Source: Pachypanchax playfairii (Eukaryota > Chordata > Actinopteri > Cyprinodontiformes > Aplocheilidae). From it: DNA of 64,000 nucleotides. The translations under genes and the position numbers were made by a program. Under the pieces are notes generated by a model. It was not told the DNA's origin and did not search any database. It saw only the letters and a program-made list of their open reading frames with translations. Below are positions 34,226 through 46,287 of this stretch, piece by piece (the stretch's first letter is position 1; each line of letters opens with the position of its first letter). The stretch spans positions 3,489,683 to 3,553,682 of the forward strand of contig SSNP01000030.1 in assembly GCA_006937955.1 (NCBI GenBank), read 5' to 3'.

Positions 34226-36984
34226 CAACCCTGGAATGAAACACTAACTACTCACAGTTAGAGTCAATTAACTCATCAGTTTGATTTTATTTGTGTTTGT
34301 TGTTCGTTAATTAACAGTTTTTGTTAATTTATATTAAATCCCAGAATAGCCGAAGTCTCATATTACTGTGATCGTTGCACAAGGCAGCTACATATTTTAT
34401 CATCTTGTGTTATTTGGAAGTACTGATTTGATGTTACTGATGGGAATTTTTAGAATTTTTAAGTATTAATTTGTTTTTTCACTCATCTGAGGTTGGGAAT
34501 AGAGGGATATTGTGTTCCAAGAAGTAAACCCAGATATCCAGACGTGTCTTCATAATAAGACTCAACACATGAATTCCTTCCTTGAAGCGAAGACTCACCG
34601 CCAATCCAGAGGGAGTGTTTCACCTTTTTCCAGTAGAAGATACGGGTTCTGGCTGCCTGGCTGCAAGCTGCCCCAGTGCATGCAGAAGGTCATGGCTTGA
34701 AGACGCCAACGGGACCACACCATCTGCATCAAGCTGACATGAGACCCTCAGGTTCACAAACCTTCTCTCCATAACTAAGTCTTAGGATTCTGTCCACAGA
34801 CGAGGTAGCAGCTGGCTACCTGGATGGAGCTCCACTTTGTGCCAAGAAAAAGCTGATTTTTCCTACAAAAGTGTTTATTTGGTCTAAAAAACGTGCCATC
34901 AAAAGCTGTAGCATTTTATCGATTTTCCTGAAACCTAAAAAGTTCTAGCAATTCCCAAATTTTCAGTGCGACGTTACAAATAGCTGCTATAATTTAAGGT
35001 TTACAGAATGTGTGTAGCGGCTGGATCAGGGCTTTTCTACAGTGACAGAGTACCACCCGTAACAAAGAGGGACTTATAGCCAGGCCAGATCTAACGTACT
35101 GACACCCCCCACCATCTACACACACACATACACACACACATCCACACCCTGATGGCCTTCTACAAATCAGAGCCTAGAAAGACAGCAGACAGTGGAAACG
35201 CTGGACCTCATCTCACCTCTCTAAGAGCTCTGTGACCCCGCTGCTCCCAGCTGCATTCACGCCGCCTGCCACCAAGTTCAAAGTCATTTCTCCAGAAAGT
35301 GTGTGTGCATGTGTGTGTGTGTTTGTGTGAAGTGGGGAAAGACTAAATTAGGGGGTTTGTTCAGACTGCTGTGTGGCTTTTTCTGTGTTCATTTGTGTCT
35401 GTGTGCACCAAAGCATGTTTTGAAACACATACAAGTCCATATTGTATGTGCGTGTCTTTGTGTGTTATGACAGCCCCCGCTTAACTGAGCTGAACATCTG
35501 TCACAACAGTCTGCTCTCAGGTCAATCTACTCTACCATCGACTTTAACAGAAAGAAAATAAAAAAAACATTCCCCTTTCTGCAGCTTTACAGGACAAGAA
35601 GGACCTTTTTTTATTTTTTTTTTGGTTGACAGGAACTCATCAGATGCCTCGTGTCTGAGTAAACGTCTGATGTCCAAAATGTCTTGTTGGCCTTTATTTT
35701 CTGACAAAGTGACAATCAGTGTCACAAATGGAAGTTTAAGTCATTTTAAAAGACAGAAAGGGGGCGTTGAAACTGTGTCTTTTATTAAATCAGCTATAAA
35801 TAAATCAGTTTACATAAAAATAGCATCCCTAGTAGAGTTAGTTGTCTTATCAACAAGACAATGCAGTTGTCTTAGAGGACATGAAGAGAGAAGTGAGGGT
35901 GAACAGATGTAGGTTGATGCACCTCAGAGGACTCGTCTTAACCCCATTCTCTTCTCGCCATTTATTTCAGCACAAAAGACATTTTCTTCCCTCTACAAGA
36001 CCCATTTAACACATGAGTGGCAGCAAGCTCGCGGGAGAGACGAGGGCTCATAAAACCGATGTACCTCGACATCAGCTGACCTCTGTCAGGCTGTTCTTCC
36101 TGCTTTTTTTTTTTTTTTTCTCTGATAAACGCAGCCAGACTTTTGCAGGAATTATTCTTATTGCTAGTTCCATTTAAAATGTGTTTCTGTGAATTCAAAA
36201 CCGGTGTTTTTTTTTTTCTTTCTAGGGGTGTAATTGATGATGCTTTTGAGAGGAACAAGTCAGGGGAATTAGGACTGGAGTGTTTTCAGAGTGGATGGAT
36301 ATCACAATGAACTCTAAAACTGTAAAAAGAATCAAATCAAATAAAAACCCTCCACTTTAAAAGCGCCGCAAAGTCTTTTTCTAAAGGGGTTAAATAATAC
36401 TTGTCAGCACTGAGTGCAGAAACTGAGGATGTATCATCAAGTCTGAAACAGATGGAACTCTGAGTTGCTTAGCCGACGCTGACGCATTGATGACAACTAA
36501 ATTTCTATGTAAAAATGAAGAATTTCACATATATAGAGCACCACTGTATAAAACATATTCATGCATTAATCTCATTGTGTGCCAAAGCAAACCTCGTCTT
36601 AAAGGACATCTTTTTAACTGAACCGAGACACCTTGAGTTGCATCTATTTGCTTTTAGTTCATTGAATATGAATAACTTTGGAGAAAAAATCATGCAAAAT
36701 ATAAAAAAAAAAAAAAAAACTTGACTGGACTTGCAATTCAATAGACTTTTTAATGAACTGAAACAAAATCCAGTCAGTGAAGCAAGGACGAGCTATCAAC
36801 TATTGGTTTCCTTGGCGGTTTTTCAAAGTCTGCAATAAAGCCCGGGACCTTCCGTGTCATTGCCATGAAACTAAGGCTTTAATTTGTCATTGTGTGCAGT
36901 GCCAGCAAAACATGCCAGCAAAGAAAATAAATAAGACACAAATGAGTTCCTCTAAAAAGAGCCACGGGGTATAGAAGTGAGCAG
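34226..36984. other. Unique sequence, no gene or repeat family recognised
   Basis: One of the least repetitive intervals of the window. It has short TG/CA-rich patches near 35115 and 35300, T runs at 35608 and 36103, and an A17 run at 36703. Open frames are short and domain-free. Confidence 0.45.
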
Positions 36985-37600
36985 AAGTAATTGACAAAAT
37001 GTTCCTTAATAGGTTTTTCATCGTGGCTGTCTGAAATGGCGGCTAAATTTATGCTACCGCATTAATTAGTAAAACTTTTCTTTCTTTTGCCATCTCTCAG
37101 CTCTGAAAAGAATCAGTGAAATTGCCACCGCCCGACACACAAAGAGAAAAGCCTTTTATTATGCTTGCCTTTCACGCAGGCTGTCGACAAAACAAGTTTT
37201 TCCGCCTGCAGTAGGAAGCTACTTAGGACCCGAGACGAAGGAAGAGCCAGCAGCCGGGAGAACTTTGTGAAATGGTCTGAATTAAGTGTTCCAACATTTG
37301 CATTAAAAGGTCTTTTTTCAACCATTTTTGATTCTGTAAAAACAAAGTGTGCTAAATATGCAGTAATGTATAATGTTGTTTTTGGAGTGAAATGGCATAT
37401 GGGACGGTTATTAACAGAAACAAGTGCTTTATGTGTAGCGCAGACTTTGAACTCCTGTATGTCCGTATGGACTCCAACGAGCGCTGATGGCATTAGGATG
37501 AACGAGGGCCAAAGACCCAGCTGGCCGCCAGCTCCCAGTGGCCATCCTAACCCCGGGACTGGCATGAAAGGGCCTCTCAGACCTCTGGGGAGTGCTTAGT
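36985..37600. promoter_or_regulatory. Candidate conserved noncoding element with long opposite-strand open frames
   Basis: The first part (AATAGGTTTTTCATCGTGG, GAAATGGCGGCTAAATTTA, CCGCATTAATTAGTAAAAC) is enhancer-like. The second part carries the longest open frames outside tandem arrays: 37165-37599 (plus, 144 codons) and 37113-37565 (minus, 150 codons), almost fully overlapping. Neither shows a domain, signal peptide or splice context I recognise. Overlapping long frames on both strands more often reflect a local lack of stops than two genes. Confidence 0.28.
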
Positions 37601-38957
37601 GTCTTGTTGACCATTGTGGCCCTAATGGTCCCCCGCAGTCACACTCAGCATTCATGGCTAGCCATTATGCTGGTGGCGAAACCAATCGCTTTGTCACGCC
37701 TGTTGAAGTTAAGAGGGGACACAGCCTCTTGTTGAAACTAAAACAGTGGGTAGAGCTCAGCGTTCAGACTGGAATACGGGTCTCTGTGGTTCGGTTCTCC
37801 CTACGTCTGTCTTACCTTTAACATTTCCTTTCTCATTTCTGAGCTGATTTATATTCCTACCACCTCCCCTCCTTTCGTCTTTCTATCCGGTCAGCTGCAG
37901 GACTGTATGGGGTTGACAGCACCCTCCAGGCCTACCAGAAGTTGCCACCTGTCCACTTCCCCAAAAAAACGAGGGGTCAGACAAGGACACAGCGGATGTT
38001 TATAACCAACAACGAGCAACAAGCAATGAGTTGATTGCACCCTTATTGTTTTGTATTATAACTTTCTTTCAGTGAAGGATCCATTACACAGTAGAAATGG
38101 AACAGAACAATAACTTTCGTGTTCGATCGCGTCTCTGTTTTCCTTTCAGCGCGGGTGATTAAAGGCTCACAGCAGCACACATAAATGTTTCCTTCCCGAG
38201 ATCATACAAACAGTCAGACACAGCTAACAGTTCTTTAGCATATAAACCACGAGTCTACGGTCTCAAAGTCACCCCCATCAAAGCTGTTATCTGCTGGGCT
38301 GCGAAGCGCTTTGATGTCCCGACTGTCTCTCAGGTGCACACGAGCCAATTAGTATGACTTCTCTTTGTGTGGAGGTTGTACACAAGTGACCTGATGCTCG
38401 ACGTCACCAGGAGTTCAAAGGGCTGATGCTGTCAAAGGAAAATCCCTGTGGGGCATTACAGAAGTCAGAGTACAGACTCTAGTATGCAAACACAACATAC
38501 CCCCCCCCCCTTCTCTTAGAGCCCCACTAGCTCCAGGCAGGAGAACAGTACGACATCAAGCCTGTACATTTCTAATTCAAAGAGAATACACGTGCACACA
38601 TTGGTGAGCATGAAGGAAGGCTGTGGTGAATGCATCACACACTCCAACACAAGGAAAAGACCCTTTACAGGGTTTGTGGGGTTTTTGGAGTTTGACATGT
38701 AACGTGAGGATTAAAACCCGGAAGGTGATGAGAGATTTTGTTTTTTGGATGGAATGAGAGGAGGGTCAGATAAACAGTTTGAAAAGTTTGATTTAAAAGA
38801 AAGAAAAGTTTTTATTAGGTCTCCATCATGTCTTTAAAGTTCAAAAGTCATTTGAACCAAAATATATTGTAAATATTAAGCAAATGTTTCATAAAACCAG
38901 ATACAATGAATAGTTTAATGTCTTCTGCAGTGAAATCTTTTATCTAATCAAAAACAA
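37601..38957. other. Unique sequence, no gene
   Basis: Mixed composition, with a C10 run at about 38501. No recognised repeats or exons. Confidence 0.4.
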
Positions 38958-40078
38958 TTAAAGGTACAATATGTAAGAATTACGCCGGGCTCACACTGCC
39001 TACGGAACGGCTTCGGTGCGGTTTTCCGCAAGCTACCACTCACATCTGCTCCAGATAGGGAATGCGGCCAGCTCCGGTGCTGGGTGCGGAAACAGCACCC
39101 GCGAGAACAGAAGTTCACGTGGGTTATCGTTTTGTCGGGACTTCACACGAGAACACGTCCATTATTTAGCAAATGTGTGAAAATGTGTTGTGCTGCAGGC
39201 TTTCGGGACCCTGTGTCACCGGGTGTGATGTAATGTTTACATTTCCTATTAGCTCGTGTGCTGTCTAAAAAGAAGAGTCAAGTTACAATTGTTTGTACAC
39301 TCGTTTATTTTGAAAAAACACTGGATATTCAAGCCACACTTCCTGTATAGCTCGTCAGATTTCATCAAACTTGACGCGGATCCTCTCCGGCATCCGGAAA
39401 AAATAGAACTTTGCGGATTCTTTCCGTAGTGCCGTACGGCCCCCGTAACCGGACCCGCACCTCGCGGAGCTACTGTGAGCCTTTAAAAGGGATTTTAATC
39501 TGACGGAATACCTGCGGGGTCCGCACCGGACCGGATCTGGATGCAGTGTGAGCCCGGAGTTAGACCTTGTTGTCAAATCCGAGTCCTGCAGTTCATGTAG
39601 AAGAAAAAAAGACATCCGCTCTCAGCCACTCACCCACTTCTGTTGAATTGCCAGTTCTGATGTTGATTCTCGTTTAGTTTCTCGTTTTTGTTTAATCTCT
39701 GGGAATGTCTGAAGGCCTATTTGTTCAGCATTGAGTTTTCCTAAGTGTGTTTGAACGCCCCATCACATGCAGCTTGGCTGCTCAGTTGGATGCGGTGGTT
39801 TCTTACTTTTTGCTGCTGCTTTTGTGGAATTACAGCTGCTTGTGTTGAAGACTTGGCAGCCTTGCAGACTCACATGTGATTGGTTATGGAACCAGGAAGT
39901 CTGGACGTGTAAATAATGATTACGGTCCGGGCTAGCTTTTTTAAAATGAGAGAAACTAGCGACCACAGCCGACTGAGATCAAGATCTGTTACAATGTGAC
40001 TTTATTTTCAACATTGGTGGGACATTAGACTGTTGTGTGAGTATTTTACTGTAAAATTCTTACATACTGTACCTTTAA
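38958..40078. mobile_element. TTAAAGGTAC element, TTAA-bounded, split by a nested insertion
   Basis: The inverted ends are 24 bp with one mismatch: 38958-38981 (starting TTAAAGGTACAATATG) and 40055-40078. Both ends are TTAA. The Harbinger-like element 38983-39559 is inserted one base inside the left inverted repeat. The remaining interior (39563-40054) is non-coding. Confidence 0.85.
38983..39559 (+). mobile_element. Harbinger-like miniature element, copy 1 (nested)
   Basis: The ends CGCCGGGCTCACACTGC and its complement (one mismatch) are flanked by TTA at 38980-38982 and 39560-39562. The interior is GC-rich in the outer thirds (ACGGAACGGCTTCGGTGCGG; GGTCCGCACCGGACCGGA) and AT-rich in the middle. 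The 86-codon minus-strand frame inside has no transposase signature. A nearly identical copy in the same orientation is at 45695-46284. Confidence 0.9.
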
Positions 40079-40309
40079 CATATGGTTCAAGGTTCTGTCT
40101 GAAAGTTCCTATTTTTCATTGCCAATTTGTGCATAACTTGCAATTTGTAAACTTTTGTTTCGGCCAAATCATATACAAACATGTAGAGTACCTGTTCATT
40201 ATGAGGATACAATAGTGTTATAGTAATTGTGTTTTTCTTTATGAGTTTATCCTTTGAGAAGATGAATTGAAAACTGTGACAGGTCACAGAATTATTAATC
40301 TGAATTCTT

Positions 40310-40505
40310 CAAGAAGTCTCTTCCTTCCACTGTTGAATCATAACGAAGCATCTGAACCACCTCAGCTGACTCTTTTCAACATGGAGGAGCAGAATGATGG
40401 AGTTCCTCACCTTATTAAGGTTCAGCCCAACCGCCCAACAGAAGTAACACATTTCAGTCTCTTGTATCCAGATGTTCTTCTTTTCAACCGTAATCTTGGT
40501 CACAA
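40310..40505. mobile_element. Fragment resembling a widespread fish retroelement
   Basis: CGAAGCATCTGAACCACCTC, GCTGACTCTTTTCAACATGG, GGAGTTCCTCACC and TTCAGTCTCTTGTATCC follow the word order of a repeat I recall as very common in teleosts, probably the 3' part of a non-LTR retrotransposon. No intact coding frame remains. The class assignment is tentative. Confidence 0.5.
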
Positions 40506-41880
40506 ACCAATCAGGGAGGTTTTAGATGGTTAAAATAAAGAATGTGCTTCTTTTAGTGTGGATATTGTGGTTTTTCTATTTTTTATCTGTACCAATGTGC
40601 TTCAAGATATCAAATAAAAATGCCTTAGATTATTTTCCTTTGGGGATGCAGGCTATAAACGTACACTGTGTTATTTGTATTATTTGTACAATTACAGTCT
40701 GGGGTCACATTCCAAACTCCTGGTTTGATTAAAACTCTCTTGCAGTTTGTGACTCTTTGTGTTGTTTAAACACAACAGACAAGAAAGCAAATCAAGCTAG
40801 GTACAGAAAACAGACCAGGCAAATACAGCAGCGTGATAGATCTAGTATAAGGAGCTAGCGTTCAGTGCTGCACGAATTTTCACAAAGACGGTTTCAAAAG
40901 CAAAGAAAGGGACGTTAGCAACAGTGCAGTAAATTTCACAAAAGTTTTACAGTAAAAAGAATCCAGCAGATTAATATTTGAAATGCAAACAGACTTTTGG
41001 AGTAGAAGTTCAAACCCTGAGGCTACAGATACACACTGGATAGTCCTGTATAACACGAGTCCTGTTTCATCCCAGAGGCTAATTACATTTTTATTTAAAT
41101 AAGCATGCTCTTTTTTTTAACAAATCTGCAACTTAAATTACATTTGACAGATTTGTAAAAACACAAATGATCATTTGTCAGCAGCATCATCCAATCATGT
41201 TCAATAACAGGTTCAAATTCTCACTTTAAAACCACTAGAACAGATTTATTTGGGAATTATTGAGAGACATCTGTTCTGTACTGGAGTTCAGTGACTTCCA
41301 GTTTTTTTTTTAGACATCTTTCTGCCTTCTTGTTTATGTCCCTCATGCACCAAAACAAGTGGAGCGAGTGTACGAATGTGTGAATTTGTGCACCGCGTGG
41401 TTCCTGTTTGTGTCTGTGTGTATTCGAAGGGTTTTAAGAGGTGAACACACAAACTCAAGCTTGAGTTCGACACGAAGACGGATAATAACACACACTCCTG
41501 CACTCTCACACAAACACGCACACACTCTATATATCTTCTCAGTAGTACAGATAGGATGTTGGCCCCCCTGCAGCATTACCTGCAGCCAAGTCAGAGGGCA
41601 CCATTAAAATTCATCAGGCTTTCACCAACTCTCCAAGGCCCTCCGATGACCCAGGAAGTGTTTTAGCATTCTGTTCACACTCCAAATACCGACAACTAGA
41701 GCTCGCACAATCCATCCACGTCCTGCAGCTCGCTCTCTACACAACAATTTGGTGAATATTAAAGATTTTTGCATTTGTATATAAAAAAAAGAGATATTTT
41801 GCCTTTAACCAATGGCGATTTTCTCTGTGCATATGTTTACATCTTTATCCAACTCTTCTGTTCTTTTATGGTTCAAGAAC
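40506..41880. other. Unique sequence, no gene
   Basis: AT-rich DNA with a CA/TG-rich patch at about 41385-41535 that generates overlapping open frames on both strands (41288-41607). No exon or repeat family is recognised. Confidence 0.4.
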
Positions 41881-42190
41881 GCTGCAGCCTGCTGTACCCT
41901 GCTGCACCCTGCTGCACCCTGCTGTACCCTGCTGCACCCTGCTGTACCCTGCTGCACCCTGCTGTACCCTGCTGTACCCTGCTGCACCCTGCTGCACCCT
42001 GCTGCACCCTGCTGCACCCTGCTGTACCCTGCTGCACCCTGCTGTACCCTGCTGTACCCTGCTGTACCCTGCTGCACCCTGCTGTACCCTGCTGCACCCT
42101 GCTGTACCCTGCTGTACCCTGCTGCACCCTACTACACCCTGCTGCACCCTGCTGTACCCTGCTGCACCCTGCTGCACCCTGCTGTACCCT
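41881..42190. repeat. 10-bp minisatellite, 31 units (GCTGYACCCT)
   Basis: Thirty-one units of exactly 10 bp. Position 5 is C in 16 units and T in 14, with an edge variant GCTGCAGCCT at the start and one internal ACTACACCCT. No indels. The unit has no stop in any frame, so long artefactual frames arise on both strands (CCTLLHPAAP and SRVQQGAAGC repeats). Confidence 0.96.
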
Positions 42191-42685
42191 GCTGCTGTTT
42201 AAAATTATAACGCCTGTGGGAGGAAATGACACCAAGTCAGTTCATGATGAGAAATTAAAAATAAAAGAGGAACTGGAAGTAAGGTTAGAGCAATGAAAAG
42301 TGTCCACATGTCCATACTGTGTCCATATTGCATTTTTCTCATAAATAAAGTGGTAAAATCCCCAAATTTTGGAGGGAAATGTGGTGCACTTTTTCCTTTT
42401 GTTTCACTAAAGAATGACAGTGACACTGTTGCATTATTTTGTTTCTATGACTACAATAAATTAATATCTCTGATTCTAACAGTAGTTTTTAATTTATTTT
42501 ATAATAATTACCTTCTACATTGTTTATTTATCAGCCTTCTACTTGCTTAATTTAGTTTTGGATCTTTGTTTTTATATTGTCAGTGGGAAGTTTGTGCATC
42601 TTCTTCTGACAGCTAATGTACAGGGAGGTTCTCCGTGAGTTTTATCACTTCATGTTCCAGAGTCAGTCATCTGTCCCTTCCTGTT
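42191..42685. other. Unique sequence, no gene
   Basis: AT-rich DNA with no recognisable feature. Confidence 0.4.
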
Positions 42686-42760
42686 CCTGTTCAGGGTCAC
42701 GGGGAGGCGGAGTCACACCTGGACAGGTTACCAGACAGGTTACCACTCACGCCAATAAAC
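42686..42760. mobile_element. Short fragment of a common fish repeat
   Basis: GTTCAGGGTCACGGGGAGGC, then GGAGTCACACCTGGACAGG and TTACCACTCACGCC, resembles the segment CAGGGTCGCGGGG...ACCCTGGACAGGTCGCC that is frequent in fish SINE/LINE bodies. It includes a 12-bp tandem doubling (ACAGGTTACCAG type). It is too short to classify. Confidence 0.5.
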
Positions 42761-45239
42761 CTGATGCATGTTTTTGATCTTTGGGAGGATTGAGTCCCAA
42801 AAACAAATTTATCTAATTACACTTTCGTGGTTTTTCCTTTTTTTGTTTTGATTCATAAGCAAAATCATATTGATATATAGTCAGCTCCATCCTGGTGGAG
42901 ATGTCCCATTCAAAATGTTGATTCTGAGAGAAAGAACAACTTGATTGGTTTAGAACATTAACCCCGGTGCACAAAATGGCAACCTTTGTTACCTACAAGG
43001 TCGGAAAACAGTCAAACTTGACCAGCACCAAACTATCTTCCAGGCCATCACTACCCATTTATTGCAAAACGCCAAGAGTGAGTTCGGTTCAATGCCTATT
43101 GATGTAAGAGTGTAAAATAATAAAACAAAAGCTACACATGCATCCACACACAGCTTTTTCTGTTTCTTACTCCTAAAAAATTAATATTAGTAATAATTAA
43201 ATTACATAAACTGAAATTTAATCTACTACTAAACTGGTAAATATGCAGCCTCGTTTACCAGTTTTGTAGCAGATTAATAAAAAAAAAGGTCCCACCATCC
43301 ATAAACCATAAACCTGAGACTAATGCTACAATGCAGTTAGTACATGATGATATAGACCCTAAAATTAAATTTAAGCCTATTTTCCGAAAATATGAGCTGT
43401 ACAACCATACACCTTAAAAATTGTCCTAGATGAAGCAACTGGATGTTTCTCTGTTATATTTTTTCGGTGTTGTAATTTGTAGACGGTCCCTGCACCTTCG
43501 CGGATCAGCAGGCTGCATGTAGACTGATGACAGTCTCCCAGTGCAGAGGACGGCTCGTTTAGAAGAAAATACCATTCTAGCTCGCAGTCTACCTCTCTGT
43601 GATCACACTGAGGTGACGGTTTAGTAAAAGCAACACTCTGATGGTAAGTTATTGATCTGAAAAAGCCAAATCAGTGAATAGTTTTCTAACTTTACCAAAG
43701 TTTGATCCTCTCCTTCTCTGCTCCATCTTTCCTCTTTCCCGGGCCATCTCCTTTCATATAAGAGCAAAAAGTGTGGAGGGAGGGGAGGGGGGCGACTGTG
43801 CTCTCACGCTGCATCTTAGGGAGAGTCATCGGGGCAGATGGTCTAATGAGCCGCGGCCCGCACGACGGATTGTTTATTTAAGAATCAAGCTCCACCTGAC
43901 CCAGTCACCAGCGGGCCATTTCAGCAGCCAGGCCACTGGGACTTCTCCCGGTGTTGCCGATGGTCAGTCCGCACCTGAAACCAGATGTTGATGGTTGCAG
44001 ATCACTGAAGCTCTGCAGCTTCTCTGTCTGATTAAATCGTTGTATCTGTACAGGTGACTATGACACACAATTTTCTGCTAATTTGTGAAGATTATGCATC
44101 ACAGCAAATGTAAAATAAATCCGAACCAGATCATTAATAAGGTTTTCTAAAAGATCCGTTCTTCTGTTAACGTACAGCCTTGCAGAGATGACGCAGTTGA
44201 TCTGTTTATGTTTTGAAGCTGTTGTTTCTGCTGTTTACCATTCATCATGTTTACTTCTTTGCATGTCTGCTCCAACAACTGTTCTTCCAATATTCTCTTT
44301 ATGCATAACCCGCATGCCTCTAGTGTACACGCAGGCCGTGCTTTCAGTGTGTTGTAGTTCTGCTCATAACTGTAAATGCATTTGAATTTTAAGGTGTGCA
44401 CCTTTATATTCCTGTGTGATTATTCAACCAGGGTGCCAAGATGATACAAGCCTTGCAAGGAATACATTGTGTCTGAGAGGGGAAAAAAAAATATGGAAAG
44501 AACTCATGAAGATTTCAGAAGAGCCCAGTACCTTTGAAATTATTCTTTTCAAAAGCACCATGGCGTGTATCCATACATATTTCATCTCGATTGCCCTGTG
44601 CATGCTCAAAGAGGAGCTGGGAATTATTTATGTGGTCAGAGAAGAGAGGGAGAGATAAAGGAAAAGAGAGATAAAGAGGCAAACAGTGGCAGAAAGACAG
44701 GTCTGGCGAAAAAAAAAAGAAGAAAAATCAGATTACTCAGGGCGGACGCCAAAAGAGATACGTGCTCAACTAATTAAACATCTAAATTAAGTCATTAAGT
44801 CTATGGCCTTTTTTATCTAACTGCCGCTGGTTAAAAATAATTAAATCTCCCCTAAGTTTCGCTCTGATGCTCTCTTTCACTTCGCCTTTTTTGGCTCCAT
44901 ACCATTTTTTTTTTCAGCGTAGTTTCATAAAACAAGTAAAAACAATTGTTAAAAGGCTCCAGAGCACGTCTTCAGGCTGATCTTGTACTGAGTATATAAA
45001 CCTGATACACACACAAACAGCTGGTTTGTTTGATGCTGTGTTATTATTGTAACTGTGAAATGGGTTCAGGGAGGGAAATGGTGTATAATGTACATATGGG
45101 CTTTATGAACGTGTAACAGATGTAGGTACATATTATGTGTGTTGGAGACAAAATGTCTCAAATAACTTCTCTAGATAATGTCTCCAGATGGCAATAAGCA
45201 GCTTGTAGCACGACCCCATCTTTGTGGCGCTGACCCCTC
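42761..45239. other. Unique sequence; possible regulatory patch at 43680-44000
   Basis: 43720-43990 is GC-richer and CpG-bearing (GAGCCGCGGCCCGCACGACG, CACCAGCGGGCCATTTCAGC), with a 105-codon plus-strand frame of no known domain. 44400-44880 has homeodomain-like words (CAACTAATTAAACATC, TAAATTAAGTCATTAAG). These could be conserved noncoding DNA; no gene can be supported. Confidence 0.35.
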
Positions 45240-45693
45240 CTTTCCACCCGGACGCATCAGTGACGCGTAACGTCAGTGAAGCGTAATACGCGGCTGATAG
45301 CTGCTGTTAAAGTCAACGGGAGCGCTTCCACCAGAAGAAGCACAAATCGGACGCGTCTCAGTAGCGTAGTGCCGCGGCCTTTATGTGGCAGTTCTATTTT
45401 TTACGCGCTCAGCAGTTTCGTTCGGACCAGACAGAAAATAAGGAAAATCTGGTATTTTACGCTGTTCTGTTACATCCAGTGGTTTTTTTATGGTGCTCAA
45501 AACACCGTTTTGATGTAAGTTTAATAAAACGCTGACTTGTTATGTAGAGCGCCATAAAAAAACGCTGTTCTCATGGAGGCGTTTAAGTGTCGTAAAAAAA
45601 CAATGTTTTTTTTTTCTGCGTATTTTACAGCGAAATTGGGGAAATTAGGCGTCCAAAAATGGGCGCTATTTGACATTAACCGCTTTCTATATA
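45240..45693 (+). mobile_element. CCTTTCCAC-ended family, copy 3 (incomplete)
   Basis: CCTCCTTTCCACCCGGACGC, AACGTCAGTGAAGCGTAATA, CGCGGCTGATAGCTGCTG and TTAAAGTCAACGGGAGCG match the first part of copies 1 and 2. Similarity fades after about 45400, and no matching right end appears before the Harbinger-like element at 45695. The frames 45276-45518 (plus) and 45521-45763 (minus) are not gene-like. Confidence 0.6.
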
Positions 45694-45694
45694 A

Positions 45695-46284
45695 CGCCGG
45701 GCTCACACTGCCTACGGAACGGCTTCGGTCCGGCTTCGGTGCGGTTTTTCCGCAAGCTACCACTCACATCTGCTCCGGATAGGGAGTGCGGCCAGCTCCG
45801 GTGCTGGGTGCGTAAAACGTCACCCGCGAGAACAGAAGTTCACGTGGGTTATCGTTTTGTCGGGACTTCACACGAGAACACGTCCATTATTTAGCAAATG
45901 TGTGAAAATGTGTTGTGCTGCAGGCTTTCGGGACCCTGTGTCACCGGGTGTGATGTAATGTTTACATTTCCTATTAGCGCGTGTGCTGTCTAAAAAGAAG
46001 AGTCAAGTTACAATTGTTTGTACACTCGTTTATTTTGAAAAAACACCGGATATTCAAGCCACACTTCCTGTATAGTTCGTCAGATTTCATCGAACTTGAC
46101 GCGGAGTGACTCCGGTGTCCGGAAAAAATTTAACCTTGCGGATTCTTTCCGTAGTGCCGTACGGCCCCCGTAATCGGACCCGCACCGCACGGAGCTACTG
46201 TGAGCCTTCAAAAGGGATTTTAATCTAAAGGAATACCTGCGGGGTCCTCACCGGACCGGATCCGGATGCAGTGTGAGCCCGGCG
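45695..46284 (+). mobile_element. Harbinger-like miniature element, copy 2
   Basis: Perfect 17-bp inverted ends (CGCCGGGCTCACACTGC and its complement) are flanked by TAA on both sides (45692-45694 and 46285-46287). It is nearly identical to 38983-39559. Visible differences include a short tandem doubling of the GGCTTCGGTCC motif near the left end and scattered single-base changes. It is non-coding. Confidence 0.92.
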
Positions 46285-46287
46285 TAA

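Noticed and set aside
41769..42296. Cysteine/proline-rich 175-codon frame and its opposite-strand partners
   Set aside because: They come from the 10-bp minisatellite; no start context, domain or splice signals support a gene.
45276..45763. Opposed 80-codon frames near the Harbinger-like copy
   Set aside because: They straddle repeat sequence, are not similar to Harbinger transposase or its Myb-like partner, and are not shared with the sister copy at 38983.
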